A DNA stretch of 64,000 nucleotides from Anoplolepis gracilipes (taxonomy: Eukaryota > Arthropoda > Insecta > Hymenoptera > Formicidae), in NCBI RefSeq assembly GCF_047496725.1, contig NC_132980.1, forward strand, positions 11,300,572-11,364,571, in the 5' to 3' direction. Of the stretch, positions 1-12,136 are shown one piece after another. Every line of letters begins with the position of its first letter. Position 1 is the first letter of the stretch. A program made the position numbers and the translations under genes. The notes below the pieces were generated by a model. It worked only from the letters and a program-made list of their open reading frames with translations, did not search any database and was not told the origin of the DNA.

Positions 1-43
1 TTCCCCTTATGTAGAGGTAAATGATGACAGCAAAGACGTTATA

Positions 44-403
44 AAAGAATTTTCTAACAATAAGTATATCATTATAAAGAATATAAATATTAGATTAATT
101 TTATAGCAGAATTTTTAAAGTTTTTTTCACAAAGAATTATTTACACAAAAATAAAAAAACAAGTGTATATTTACTGTGTATTTAAAAAAAATCGAGATTC
201 TCGAAAACAATGCAGTTTCGAAAATTTTAGGATAAAAAGAATTTTTTAACAATAAGTATATCATATTATAAAGAATATAAATATTAGATTAATTTTATAG
301 CAGAATTTCTAAAGTTTTTTTTACAAAGAATTATTTACACAAAAATAAAAAAAACAAGTATATTTAAAAAATCGAGATTCTCGAAAACTGCAATTCGAAA
401 AAG
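44..403. repeat. tandem duplication, two units of about 170-190 bp
   Basis: Two adjacent copies of an AT-rich unit. Both start at AAGAATTTT.TAACAATAAG (about 44 and 234) and share the blocks ATTAGATTAATTTTATAGC, CAAAGAATTATTTACAC and ATCGAGATTCTCGAAAAC in the same order. Copy 2 is slightly shorter. No coding content is seen. Confidence 0.8.
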
Positions 404-434
404 ATACTTATTTAATGACAAGGTATATATAAAA

Positions 435-437
<3 letters not shown>

Positions 438-474
<37 letters not shown>
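438..474. repeat. (TA)n microsatellite
   Basis: An uninterrupted TA dinucleotide run directly after the tandem duplication. Confidence 0.95.
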
Positions 475-478
<4 letters not shown>

Positions 479-2174
479 GGTATATATTATACATAAAAGA
501 GATGATACTTCCCTGTTGAAATATCGCAATAATTTGAAAGAATAATAATAGATATACAAGGCATTAAATGAGGTAAAATCTGCGTGGAAAAATGTAATAA
601 AGGGGAAGACTAAAATACTAAACGAATTGCATTAACATATATACGCGACTAAATGAGTCTTCTCCTTCCTCCTTCCTCTTCGCATCACGCGACAACTGCT
701 CGGGCGTTTTACGCCAAGAGATTTGCGAGCGTTTCTCTCGTATCAGCGGTAATGCGGTTCAGCACGTCCACCTCCCTTTTGCCCCTCTCCCGGTGCACGA
801 GTAGCTTATATAATTTTGCTCTACAACTCTTACGTAAGAAGCGACTCCGATCGACGACCGATAGTCGATTCCCAACTTTTTCACGGGCATTGAAAATGCT
901 AGAGTGCGAATATTCTATTGGAGGGAAGGAAAGGGAAATCTCGTCGTTCAAACGATTATTTACTCTTGCTATACACAGAGAGTGCTTCCTAGTGTGCGTA
1001 ACTTGGACAGTGAATTTATCGCGTAAAAGCAATAACGAAAGTTTATAGACAGAGGAAGGCGCAAAAATAAATTATCCACTACCGTTGCAAAAGACCGCCA
1101 TTTTGGCTTATATACGGCTTCTGTCATTGCTTCGTGTTGACAGGTGTGCGGAAATTCGCTATCGAATCAATATGCATCTCGAAAAATGCTGCGCATGATA
1201 TTTTTTTTCTATTAATTAATTCTTGTACGAAAGAATCTGCGCGACAAGAATTTCGTCACGATATACCGTAAAAGACACGTGACAGAGGATAGTGTTTTCT
1301 TTTATAGACTTCTTCCTTTTTGGAGACTGCTTTTATCTCAAAGGAAAGACGTACACCAACAAATTTTAGATACTAGAGTAGTTAAAGTAGAAGGAAAGCT
1401 CGTTGATTCGAAAAATAACGCCTGGGATATTCAAGATAATAATGCTGTAAAAAAGGACGTGTGCTACAGCGAGGGAGATGGTCGCGACAAAATTTAAAGA
1501 TCCAAATATGGAACAAACAACTGACCGATTCGCTACTTAAATAATAGATTTATCTCCCGGGGGGGGGGGGGGATATGATCACTCACAGTGGAAAAGGTGT
1601 AAAATATTCAGACATTCTCTACGTCTTCAATTAAATTATATCCTTCAGATATACGTGTCCAATAAGGACGCTCTATTATTCGCGACACGGATCAATACGG
1701 ATCCTTTATATATTCCGCTATCGGTCGATATAGAATAATTAATCGTTGCAATATTGAAATGAAAAAAAGAAATCTTGGACACGCCGCTAGCTTCCTTTTC
1801 GTCGTCGACGTGGACGTGCCTCGAATCGAGGCGAGTGCGAGCCTTAAATGCGTCGCGTTTAAAAAACAGAATGCTTCCTCGCGACAATATGACCTCGCCG
1901 CGCGGTATGTCGCCGAAAGAAAATCGAAAAAGGGGATTGCATGCCGATAAAGGAAGCTAATAGCCAAGGTTCTTTCAGAGTGAATAAAGAACGAGAAGGG
2001 ATGAAGGAACAAGGTGGAAAGCAGAAACTTGCGCTTCTCGCGAGACATTTATTTTTGCCTCATACGCTATAAAAAGTATGTATAAAATTACATGGAATTT
2101 ACACAACAAATAATATAAATGTATAATATTATTCATCGGGTGAGCTGACATTTGTCCATGTAACTCTATAATAT
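475..2174. other. intergenic, no recognised gene
   Basis: AT-rich flanks with a somewhat GC-richer stretch near 650-1050. That stretch has overlapping open frames on both strands (131 codons plus, 107 codons minus), neither resembling a known family. A run of 14 G sits at 1559-1572. I see no RNA gene or splice-supported exon. Confidence 0.5.
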
Positions 2175-2265
2175 GTAGGGTAAACTCGGGTAAGATGGCC
2201 ATAGTTTTTTATAGTGTTATTTGACACATTATCTTCCCTGAAGCTTAAATTACGTAATATTATCG

Positions 2266-2312
<47 letters not shown>

Positions 2313-2360
2313 AATTTATATTGTTTACAGCCTATGGCCATCATACCCTTAGTTTACTCA
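2175..2360. mobile_element. MITE, TAGGGTAAAC family, copy A (internally deleted)
   Basis: The left end reads TAGGGTAAACTCGGGTAAG, followed by ATGGCCATAG. The right end is its degenerate inverse (CTATGGCCATCATACCC, then AGTTTACTC). It shares the ACGTAATATTATCG and CCCTGAAGCTTAAATT blocks with the other copies. The middle is replaced by a run of 41 A (2271-2311). No transposase frame is present. Confidence 0.8.
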
Positions 2361-2993
2361 ATTTTTTTATAGTGTATTAGAGCAGGAAGATATTTAATCC
2401 GAATAAATTCACAGCTTCTCAACGTCATAGATCCAATTCATTTTGCTTACCGTAGATCAAATTAATCGCAAAGCTCACACCGGCGAAAAACCACACTCTC
2501 GCGAATGAATTCTTCACTATTTAATAATGTTAACGGATAAATTGTCGTGGCGATCGTCGAGTTAGATGTCAACGGCCGTCGAAAATGCGGCTCGCGGCGC
2601 GATCATTCATCGGAACATCAGCTCGGGCGGGCTCCGAGGCGGAAAAAGAGTCGCAGGGCGGAGAATGACGCGCGCGATGGTGCCATAACCGGCACGATGG
2701 TCACGGCGATACTGCCACGACCAATTGCGTCGGCCGACATGGGAATTCGCGAGAGCACGAATGCGCACTTGTCCCCCTCCTGCCGCGTCCTGCCCCAGCG
2801 TTATCGTCACCTCCTGCAAAACAATCGCCGATAGTCGCGGCACGCGCGACGCGCGTTTCGCACAATCCGTCGCCGTCGTCGCCTGTATGTATGTTGACGA
2901 TTCGACGTTCTCCATACGCTCCCTTTCCTCTTTCTCCCCTTCGTTCTTTCGAAAATATCGTGCTTTTTCAACTTTCCATAATCGGATCCTTCT

Positions 2994-3024
<31 letters not shown>

Positions 3025-4931
3025 CATACTCTTTTTTTTAATCTCCCTCATTTTTAAATACAAAATTCTAAGGACGCCTTCGGCAAGACACTATTAGAGC
3101 GCTAACAGCAGTTCAACTTTTAATGAGTAAGAAAGATAGAATGATGCTGTTAGCATTATTAGCGTCTCCCCGAACGCGCCTTAAGACGGTCGAAAATTAA
3201 ATAATCAAAGAAAATGAGTGACGAGGCGCGAATCGCGGACAGCTTTTCTCGTTTTTTTTTTTTTTTTTTCGATCCAAAGGGCCGGTTGCCGGTCGCTTTC
3301 GCATTTCGCGGCGCAAATGTTGCGACAGACCGTGCGATATTTCGCACGCGAGTGCGCCTGTTGCTTTTCGGAGCGCTGCGTCGGCGTCGGCGTCGGTTGC
3401 GTACTTTCCAACACTCGAAATGAAACAGACGCGGCGCGTTTGCGCGTGAATAAAGAAACAAGAAAAGAAAAGAAAAAAAAAAAAAAAAAGTAGGAAGGGA
3501 GGACGAGCGTGTGAGAAACTATAAGAGCGGCCAAGAAGAAAACAGGCTATCCGCAATTGACGCAAGAGAGCGGAAAACGAGCGATCGGTTGCGACGTTGC
3601 GTGGCTCTTGTCCGCGAGGAATGTCGCTTTTTCCATTAATAAAGATCGTGACTTCCGAGCGTTGGCAATTTAGCACGCGAGGAACGCGCTCGTTCCACTC
3701 GACGACACGATCCAGTACTCGATTGCGACGATTAGTTTAATCTGATACGTACGAGAGATGAACGTAGGATGATATTTGTCGAGATACTATATTTTATTTA
3801 ACGTGCTTTTCGCGAGTTTGTTTGGTAAGGACATAAACGAAACCCCGCCCTCGTGCGCTTTTTATAAACGATGCCTGATTAATTCTCGTCAACTTCGTTA
3901 AGGGAGATTGTCCTTTGAAATACAGTCTTCCTCTTTTCCTCGGGGGAAAACAAAACCCCATTTTTTTTATTCAATAAGACCACGCACGCACGACGCTCCT
4001 CGGCCGCATTTGCGTCATCGTAGGTAGATTCAGACACACACGGTGGGTGGACTAATCGGACAAGTAATCGATGAGCAAGCATTGTGGTGAAAGAGAAAGA
4101 GAGAGGGAGAGAGAGAGATAGATAGCCCATAATGGTATGTTGTATGTGATTATGCCATGGGTCAACGCGACACAAACTTAAATAAGCACTTCCAAGAGAT
4201 TATCTATAAATTGCAAATATACTCGCGATACTAGTAGACTGCGAAATAAAACACAATACTGGTTCGTTACATATGAAACGTCAAATTTCGAAAGTCTCGG
4301 GTTTTTACGAAGCACTCTTTTTTTTTGTCAAATATAAATACCTATAATATCCTTTCCAATAATCAAATATTATAATATATACATCTCGTATTAAAATGAC
4401 GCAATCTCTTTACAAAACTCTCCGCGCTTCAAAAGGTTCTTCGAAAGTGGCGATAAATTTATTGAAAGATTTATAAGAACATTGGGAAATTTGTATAACA
4501 TTACTCTATGAAGTCTCTTTAAAATCGCGAGAGTAGGCTTTATTTGCTCTCCGGTACAACAGTCGGCGGACTATTTTTAAGCTTTATTTACGCAAACTGC
4601 CCCCGCGCGCCCTCCCGGAGCACTCTCTCCCGCATGATGGTTTACTAGAAATCTTTTCGGAAGATTCTCGGCGCGCCGTTCATTTATTTTCCTCGAGCGA
4701 GGAATAAGTGACCGCACGTCTCGGATCACGAGTGGATTACACGGCTTTCGCTTGAGGTTTCGAATCCTTCCGGTGTCTCTCGACGACGTCCTCTTACGTC
4801 AACGGACTCGCGATTAATCACGTGGTCGGTCTGCTTCTCGCGCCAAGACACGCGCTGTCATTGTCGACGAAAATGAAGGATCTCCGAAATTCAATGAATT
4901 CGCGGCGAAATTTTATCGCAGGCGCGTGAGA
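2361..4931. other. intergenic with GC-rich islands, no recognised gene
   Basis: GC-rich, CpG-rich stretches at about 2540-2920, 3180-3700 and 4560-4900 alternate with poly-T and poly-A runs (3000-3024, 3252-3269). Open frames occur on both strands but are antisense shadows of each other and match no family I know. The islands could be promoters or untranslated exons of a gene lying to the left. Confidence 0.4.
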
Positions 4932-5720
4932 TAGGGTAATCTCGGGTAAGATGGCCAGTTTTCATTTTTGTTATTTTTTAATAGCGTTTGTCATATTATC
5001 TTCCCTGAAGCTTAAATTACGTAATATTATCGCAATTAAGAGGAAAATATATTTCATAGAAATTTTATATTATCAAAATATCTTACCCAACTTTTAAGGA
5101 AAAGATGACCCATAGTGACGGAAAGATGGTTATAATATTTATAAAAAAAAATAGTGAAAACGAAAATAAAAATTATAGGTTATATAACAATTTACATATA
5201 TCTTTATAATAGGGTAATCTCGGATAAGATAGCCATAGTTTTCATTTTTATTTTTTAATAGTGTTTGACATATTCAGCTTCACTGAAGCTTAAATTACGT
5301 AATATTATCGCAATTAAAAGGAAAATATATTTCATAGAAATTTTATATTATCAAAATATCTTACCTAACTTTTAAGAAAAAAATGGCCATAGTATTTATA
5401 AAAATAATGGTGAAAACAAAAATAAAAATTACAGGTCATATAACAATTTACACATCTTTATAATATGTCTAACGTCGATTACGATAGCTCAACTGCAATT
5501 TATTCGACGTTATAACAGTTTTTAGTGGACCCATAAAAAACTTTGCAGGTAGTCAAAAGTAAAAATATGATATAAAATTTACAATATCGTAATTTCAAAT
5601 AATATATGCACGTAAACTACTGTAAATATCGATTATCTTTGATAATGACTAAAAAGGCGCATTATGTAGCGATTATTGAAAAAATTGCAGCCTATGGCCA
5701 TCGTACCCTAGTTTACCCTA
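4932..5720. mobile_element. MITE, TAGGGTAAAC family, copy B (nested or tandem)
   Basis: Left end TAGGGTAATCTCGGGTAAG at 4932, right end CCCTAGTTTACCCTA ending at 5720, with TA at each border as expected of a Tc1/mariner-type target duplication. A second left end (TAGGGTAATCTCGG) starts at 5210, and the GAAGCTTAAATTACGTAATA block occurs twice, so one copy has joined or inserted beside another. Non-coding. Confidence 0.85.
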
Positions 5721-7754
5721 TCACGAGGATGAGAACCGCTGCATTTGCAAGCGAGATGAGTCGCGTTGGAACACATTCCCGACAACAATCTAAAAATTCG
5801 CACTTTCCGCAGAAGAGACGCGGTCGATTGAACGATGTTTTCCCCATCCCGTACGCTCTCGGCGGCTTTTCTAAAATTACCGAATTCCGCGTTGCAAGGA
5901 TCTCGCGAGAGGGAGCGAGAGAGTATACGCGGCCGCTAATCGGCGACTCTATCTATTGGCGATTAATGCGGCGGAACGTGTTACTTACCACGTGTGACTG
6001 CCGTGTGACGAAGCCCCGGTGGTTATTTCGGTCGTCAGCCATTGCACCTTGTCCTGAAACCGGCCAATATTGTGATTTTTAACGAGAATATTGTCGAAGA
6101 AGGAAATAAGAAATGGATGAAGGGAATAAAATGAATTTTTTTTTTTTTCTAAATCTTATAAATAAATCATGATGTTTGATAAAATGCCGGCTCGTCTTTG
6201 TTAGTTGTCGATCAAGATTTTCGATTCAATCGACAAGTTATCGTGTCAACGATAAGCCTCGCGCGCTTGATTCTCTGTTCAAAAATATTCTTATACGTTT
6301 GTATAGATTAAACGTAATATGAAAGTAAAATATCGTCTTTTTTAAAAATACAAAGACATAGATATCTCTCGAGGAATAAATTGTTTTTATCGTCGCGCTA
6401 TTTTCATGAATATTATATACATTAATATGATAAAAGTAGTATGATTAAATGGAATATTACATGAAATATTAAAGATAAAAGATTTATCGGAAAAAATATA
6501 TCGAATAAAAAATCTGATAATTATAAACGAAATCGTGATTCGATTCTTTTTATCCGGTTTTATCAAACTTGTCGAGTAAAAATCTAATATAAAAATTGCG
6601 TAAAATTCTCTTCTGGGCTTCTTAATTTCAAATCATTGACAAGAAAATTGATTAATAATTGCGATATTTCTTCGCCGGACGATTTTCTCGATTGAATCGC
6701 GACCGGCTATTTACTTCGACCTCGTATGATCGAGAATCCACGCTAGCAGTTCTCTCTTGAACGACATCTTGGCATCCGCAGAATTAACGTCATTAAGCGA
6801 ATTGACGTGGTTTCACGCGAGAAACGAAAGGCATTGCGCGCGCGTACACACACGCGTACGCAGGCACACACGCACGTACAGAGACACGTCGGAGAAGACA
6901 TGCTTATCGCAGACAGAGTCGAATATCGTTGAGTCGATTTACGACGAGGTACACGAGGCGTTAAGGGCGATCTGCTGACGGAGCGTCGTAAGACAAGTCA
7001 GCATGGACATGACGTGAAATGTTATTCGATATTGCATATAAAAACATAAATATAAATGTAAAAATAAGAATATTAAAATACGAGCCAGCATAGCCTTCTA
7101 TTTTCCGACCCTGATGGTTGAAAAGTTCAGGTTTAGAATAAAAACTTATCACTGACAATTTTTTATGAGAGAGTGTATTACTCTATTGCATTACATATAT
7201 AGGCTTTTTTTAAAGCATGGAAATTAAAAGCTAAAAGATTGAAAGAATTATTAGAAATTATATATTGACACAAGTTTAAAATATATATATAAAAAGATTA
7301 TATTTTTTTTTCCTATTTATTTATAAAAATAAATATTGTTAACAACACATTCTCTGTCTCCCTATTCTTCTATTATAAAACTAAACTATTTAATGCGAGA
7401 TATTATCGTGCAAAGTATCTATAAAAAATTTAAACACAGCACATTTACTTACTTGCGTATATATTGAATTGAAACTTTAAAGCGAAACTTTAAACTACAT
7501 CGATATCAACAGACCACAAGATGTCGTGTTTATGGGAGCATCCTAATCTAATTTTCTTCAACCGCATCGCGCGAAAGAAGTAATAAAAATGAAAATAGAA
7601 GTGAAACGGATTTAATAACTTACAAACATACACAATAGCAGACCGTAATTGCAGTGTGAGAAAAGTAATAAAGATGATAATCTTAACCGCATAGTGAAAG
7701 AAGAGTGGTACAAATAAAAAATGAAACAGATTTAACAATGCAAGAACGTAATAG

Positions 7755-7786
<32 letters not shown>

Positions 7787-10036
7787 ATTTCTTTCGTCAC
7801 GCTTTTGACTATATACGTCGTCCAAGAAAATCACAAGAGAGGAACTTTTGAGGAACGCGAATCGATTTAACACGTAAACGAATAAGCGAGCTTCCGATGA
7901 ATAAATTAAATCGATCCAAGTAATATCAGCTCTGATAAAGTGCGGCATTAAATGAAGAAGCGGAGAGATATAGTCGAACTCTGTGTACTCTTAACATCCC
8001 TATTCTTAGCGCTTTTATATAAACCTCTGTATCTTTTTCTTGCGTCGCTCCCATACCCTTCACATTTACCACCGTCGTTGTAGATATAGAGTGAGAAAGC
8101 GAGTGAAGGACAGACAATGGTATACATTATTCACAATCTTATCTATTAATAATGCAACCAGCGTAATGATATTTTAATTTTGCGCCATTTGTCACCGGAA
8201 TGAGATTGATGGCCGAAGAGAAGTGCCAAGAATAGAGCTCAGGTCGTGGAATTTCAAATACGGAGATTCGCGACTGTACGTTGGTGTCTTTCTGCTAAAA
8301 TTCAGAGTCTGTATATTTCTTTATATATCGATTAAAAATACGGTTGCACGAATATAACTCGAACTAGTAATTGCAGTAAAATTGTGTGGTCGACTTTTCT
8401 CCTCGACGGGTATATATAGTCGCGTTTCTTACTGAAACGACAAAAAAAAAAATCACGTGCAAACCGCAACGGAGCGATGCAAATGGTCGCGTGTAGACAC
8501 GCATATCCATCTACGAAGCCATTTAGTATTACGTCCGATTGGAGGGTGAGAATCGTAAAAAAGCAAGAGCTTTGTTATTATAAATTTTTTACAATCTTGT
8601 TATATTTTTATTTCCGATATACCATTTGCTATTTTGATCAAAGTGGCGTCGGAGAGATATTTAATCGCGTCAACGTATGTCGCGAGTTTATCTTAAATTT
8701 TGAATGTGGAAAAGCACATATACAAACAAACATACACACACACACACACACGCCACACCCATCGAGTGATAATTTCGATCGATGCGAGAACGTTACAATC
8801 AGACGATTGGACGGAAAATTGCTGTTCAACGAAATGAATATGAAAATAAAATTTGCGCTCTGATGCCATCTAATTGTTTTATTTACCTGGATTAAAGCGA
8901 ATGTACTCTTTACGAAATATTTCATATTTTATATTCAAATGTGTATACATCGGGGGAAAAAAAAAAGAAAAAAAAATAGCAAACGCGATTTATCTCGCAA
9001 GTTGATGAATTTTTGTCATCACATTTCAATATTTTTCGAATTTCTGGGAAAATTGATTTATATAAAAAAAATTACATACATAAAAAAGGATTTTAAAATT
9101 CTGACAGTTTTGACAATGCCTATCCTCGCGAATCTTTTTCTTCCTTATTTTTCTGTATCGTCAAAAGTAATAAAAAGATTCAGAGAAGTCAAGCGAAATA
9201 CATGCTCCGTCATGTTATTTAATGACTAAATTCCTATGTAAATAATTATTAATAACTGCAACAAAACATCACGACGATACACAACGTGATATTGTATGAT
9301 TTTGATAACTGAAACGTACAAACTTATTGGTTTCTCTTTATATTTTTCACCACTTGTTTCATTCGAAAATATACAATGTTGTTTTGTGAAATTGTAAAAC
9401 AACGAGCCACGCACGTACTCTCGATGCATTTTTACGTACGCATGCACACATGCAACATATCGGTTGCTTCGTTTATTATTACAGAGCGACATCCGTCATC
9501 GTGATCCGTTTCCGATAAACAGTTTTCGATGCGCGCATTCTTTCGAAAATTGGACGGTGAGAAACACGCTTTACATTTACATCGTTTGCAATTTCACGGG
9601 TGAAGAGTGAAAATTACGTTTGTTTCACAATAACTACCAACAAATACATGCCGTATAAAATTACAAATGTACACATTTTATACGCGACGTGCCATATCTT
9701 GGAATATTTTTTATTTAGTAAATTTAAATGTAATTTTATATAACGATTAAAATTTTCCTTTCTCCAATATTCTACTAATTATTAGGCGATTCATCATGTA
9801 CAAATAAAATTAATCAATCAAGGAAGGCACGTTCGAATGATTTTTTTTTTTTTTTCCGAGACGAACCGGATGTAAGGATTTTTTACGAACGAGAGCGCGA
9901 AAGATCAAGACTGCGTCTCTTCCGAAAGAAACACGGTGAGAGGATTCCTTCGGAATCGCAGGGAAATCGCACATGTGTATACGTGCCCCACATATGTGTC
10001 GTACGTGTAAACGCAGGTCGAGTGTAATAAGAAAAA

Positions 10037-10074
<38 letters not shown>

Positions 10075-10744
10075 GAAGAAAATGGGGGGACCCCCCCCGG
10101 GGGTTCATACCTGTCGCTAATCGGCGAGGATGGAAGGCGGAAAGAGGTCGGCGGGAAATGGGAGACGCTACCAGCAGGTACTCGCGATATCGGGGTACAA
10201 TCTCCAATCTATATACGATGGTACGTACCTCGTAGAGAAAATATCACGCGCTATTCGCGGCCGTTCGCAGCGCCTCCGCTGGCACACGAAGACGCGAGAC
10301 GCCTGCTCTCATCCACGTCCGACGGCGACGGCGACGGCGACGTAGTCGTTGCGTCGGGTGCTCGACCTGGCCTCTTGCTCGCGCTTCTTCCGGAGCCCAC
10401 GATCGCATCGGCGGCGAGCTGCGGCCGCCGTTCCGGGATGCATTATAGATCTCGTCGAGAGTCTCTCGAGAGCCTCTTCTCCTCTGTCTCTCGATCCTTT
10501 CCTTCCTTCTGGCCTTCCTTCTGAGACACGAGCGGAGGTCTCAATTCCTCGACACTAGGGACACGCACATGACGCGGCTACTGGGCCCGGACTCCGCGCA
10601 CTACGTGTATATACGTCGGGTGGTTGAGTCCGAATCGGGATAGACGTCGTCGCCGCGGACGCGGAACTACAAAGAGCGTACTATGTCGCGCGATGACGGT
10701 GAGCGACGGTGCCGTGTCAGTAACATCATGGCCAGACTCACTCT

Positions 10745-10791
<47 letters not shown>

Positions 10792-11494
10792 GGAGAGGCC
10801 GCCGCTCTCGCCTCTCGTCAGCCCATTCGTCGAAATATCCGCTTTCCACCAGATGGAGACTGCCCGACTGTTGGTTTTACGATACGGACGGACCGGTCTC
10901 GCCATCTGTTAGCAAACTCGCCAAACAACTCGCGGAAAACCATTTTCTCTCTGTCGATAATAATTCTCACGCAAGACTGTATATATGATATACCTATAAT
11001 CATGAAATAATGACGATGAACTTTGTATTGCGCGATATTTATTTTTGTACTTTTGTATTTGATTTCTTTCTCGACAAATTTAATTTAATCATCGACTGAA
11101 AAGAAGTCTGCATATTTTATTTGGAAATTATATATTATTTAAAAGGTATATCGCGCGTTTCTTATTCTGCAAATTTAATTGTAAATATAATGTTTTGGTA
11201 TAAAAGTTTAGGATAAATCTTTACACTATTGTGTGGGTTATTTTCTTATAAAAAAGGAGATTTAAAACAAATTAAAATTTATTTAAATTTCAAATTGTCT
11301 CTTTTTATATTATAAATCATTTATTTTTCGCAGAAAAGCAGAGATAAATCTATAATTGTAATTAAAATATAAAAGTTAATGTATAATTATTTATTTTTTT
11401 TTGTATATATAAAAAAATAAGAAGAAAAAGAATTGAAAAATAATTTTAAAAATGTCATATCGTATATAAATTTATAAAATTATATTTAATTATA
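5721..11494. other. intergenic, no recognised gene
   Basis: A GC-richer block at 5740-6080 is followed by AT-rich sequence to about 9900, with poly-A tracts at 7757-7783 and 10041-10070 and a CA run near 8737-8755. A GC-rich block follows at 10060-10960, with a GA microsatellite inside. No frame resembles a known protein. The 10060-10960 island has good-looking splice donors on both strands (for example GTATGAAC on minus near 10108 and GTACGTAC on plus near 10221), so it may hold a 5' exon of an unseen gene. Confidence 0.4.
10751..10788. repeat. (GA)n microsatellite
   Basis: An uninterrupted AG/GA run inside the GC-rich block. Confidence 0.95.
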
Positions 11495-11793
11495 TACAAG
11501 ATGTCCGGTAAAGATTCGGTAAAGAGAAAAGTCCTTTACCATTTTGCAATTTTCGCAATAATTATTGAGAAATTAATTTAAAAAATATGCGTGCGACTAG
11601 CAATCGCGTGACAGCGAGTTGACTTTTCTCGCCACGTGCTAACATACCTACTCACACGAATTGGTCGATATTTTTTAATTAATTTTTCAATAATTATTGC
11701 GAAAATCGCAAAATGGTAGAAGACTTTTCTGTTCAGTTTAATGCGCTCTACCTGCTCACGGGCGTTGATTCAGTCTTTACCGGACACCCTGTA
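11495..11793. mobile_element. long-TIR MITE, CAGGGTGTCC family, copy A
   Basis: The ends are TACAAGATGTCCGGTAAAGA and its inverse (TCTTTACCGGACACCCTGTA). The inverted arms extend inward through AATAATTATTG and AAATTAATT. TA at both borders suggests a Tc1/mariner-type target. It lies about 340 bp beyond the scarlet stop codon. Non-coding. Confidence 0.8.
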
Positions 11794-12136
11794 TATTATA
11801 TAAATAAATATATAAATTTATTATTACGATTTTCACGCTAGTAAAAATCATTCATTTTCTAAATACATATATGTATAGTACATATACAGTTTCATGTTCA
11901 TATCGTACATTTAGAAAGACTTTCGATAATGTTTGATACAAAAACTTCCATGTAATTTTTCTTAAATTTTTGCTTATAATTTTGAATGAAAAAATTACGG
12001 GAAAAAATTCTGATTAGGAATACTTCCGGAGTGATGACTGTGGAAATAAGAAGTCAATGTCCAGAGAGGTCAATAATAAAATGATACACGTTGCTTTTCG
12101 GTCACCTTTTTTCTTTGTTGCTCGCTCACCGTTCAT

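Noticed and set aside
1..45. The reverse complement reads FYNVFAVI, reminiscent of the TFQNVFAVIN block of White-type transporters
   Set aside because: Only about eight residues at the window edge with no splice support. The following residues do not continue like an ABCG protein, so chance is likely.
653..1048. 131-codon plus-strand frame with a genuine ATG, overlapped by a 107-codon antisense frame
   Set aside because: No family resemblance, low-complexity Ser/Leu start, and no splice or promoter support. The antisense frame suggests GC-driven openness.
9973..10524. 183-codon plus-strand frame in the GC-rich block
   Set aside because: It runs through a poly-Lys homopolymer and GC-rich simple sequence (GDGDGD). 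It looks like a composition artefact.
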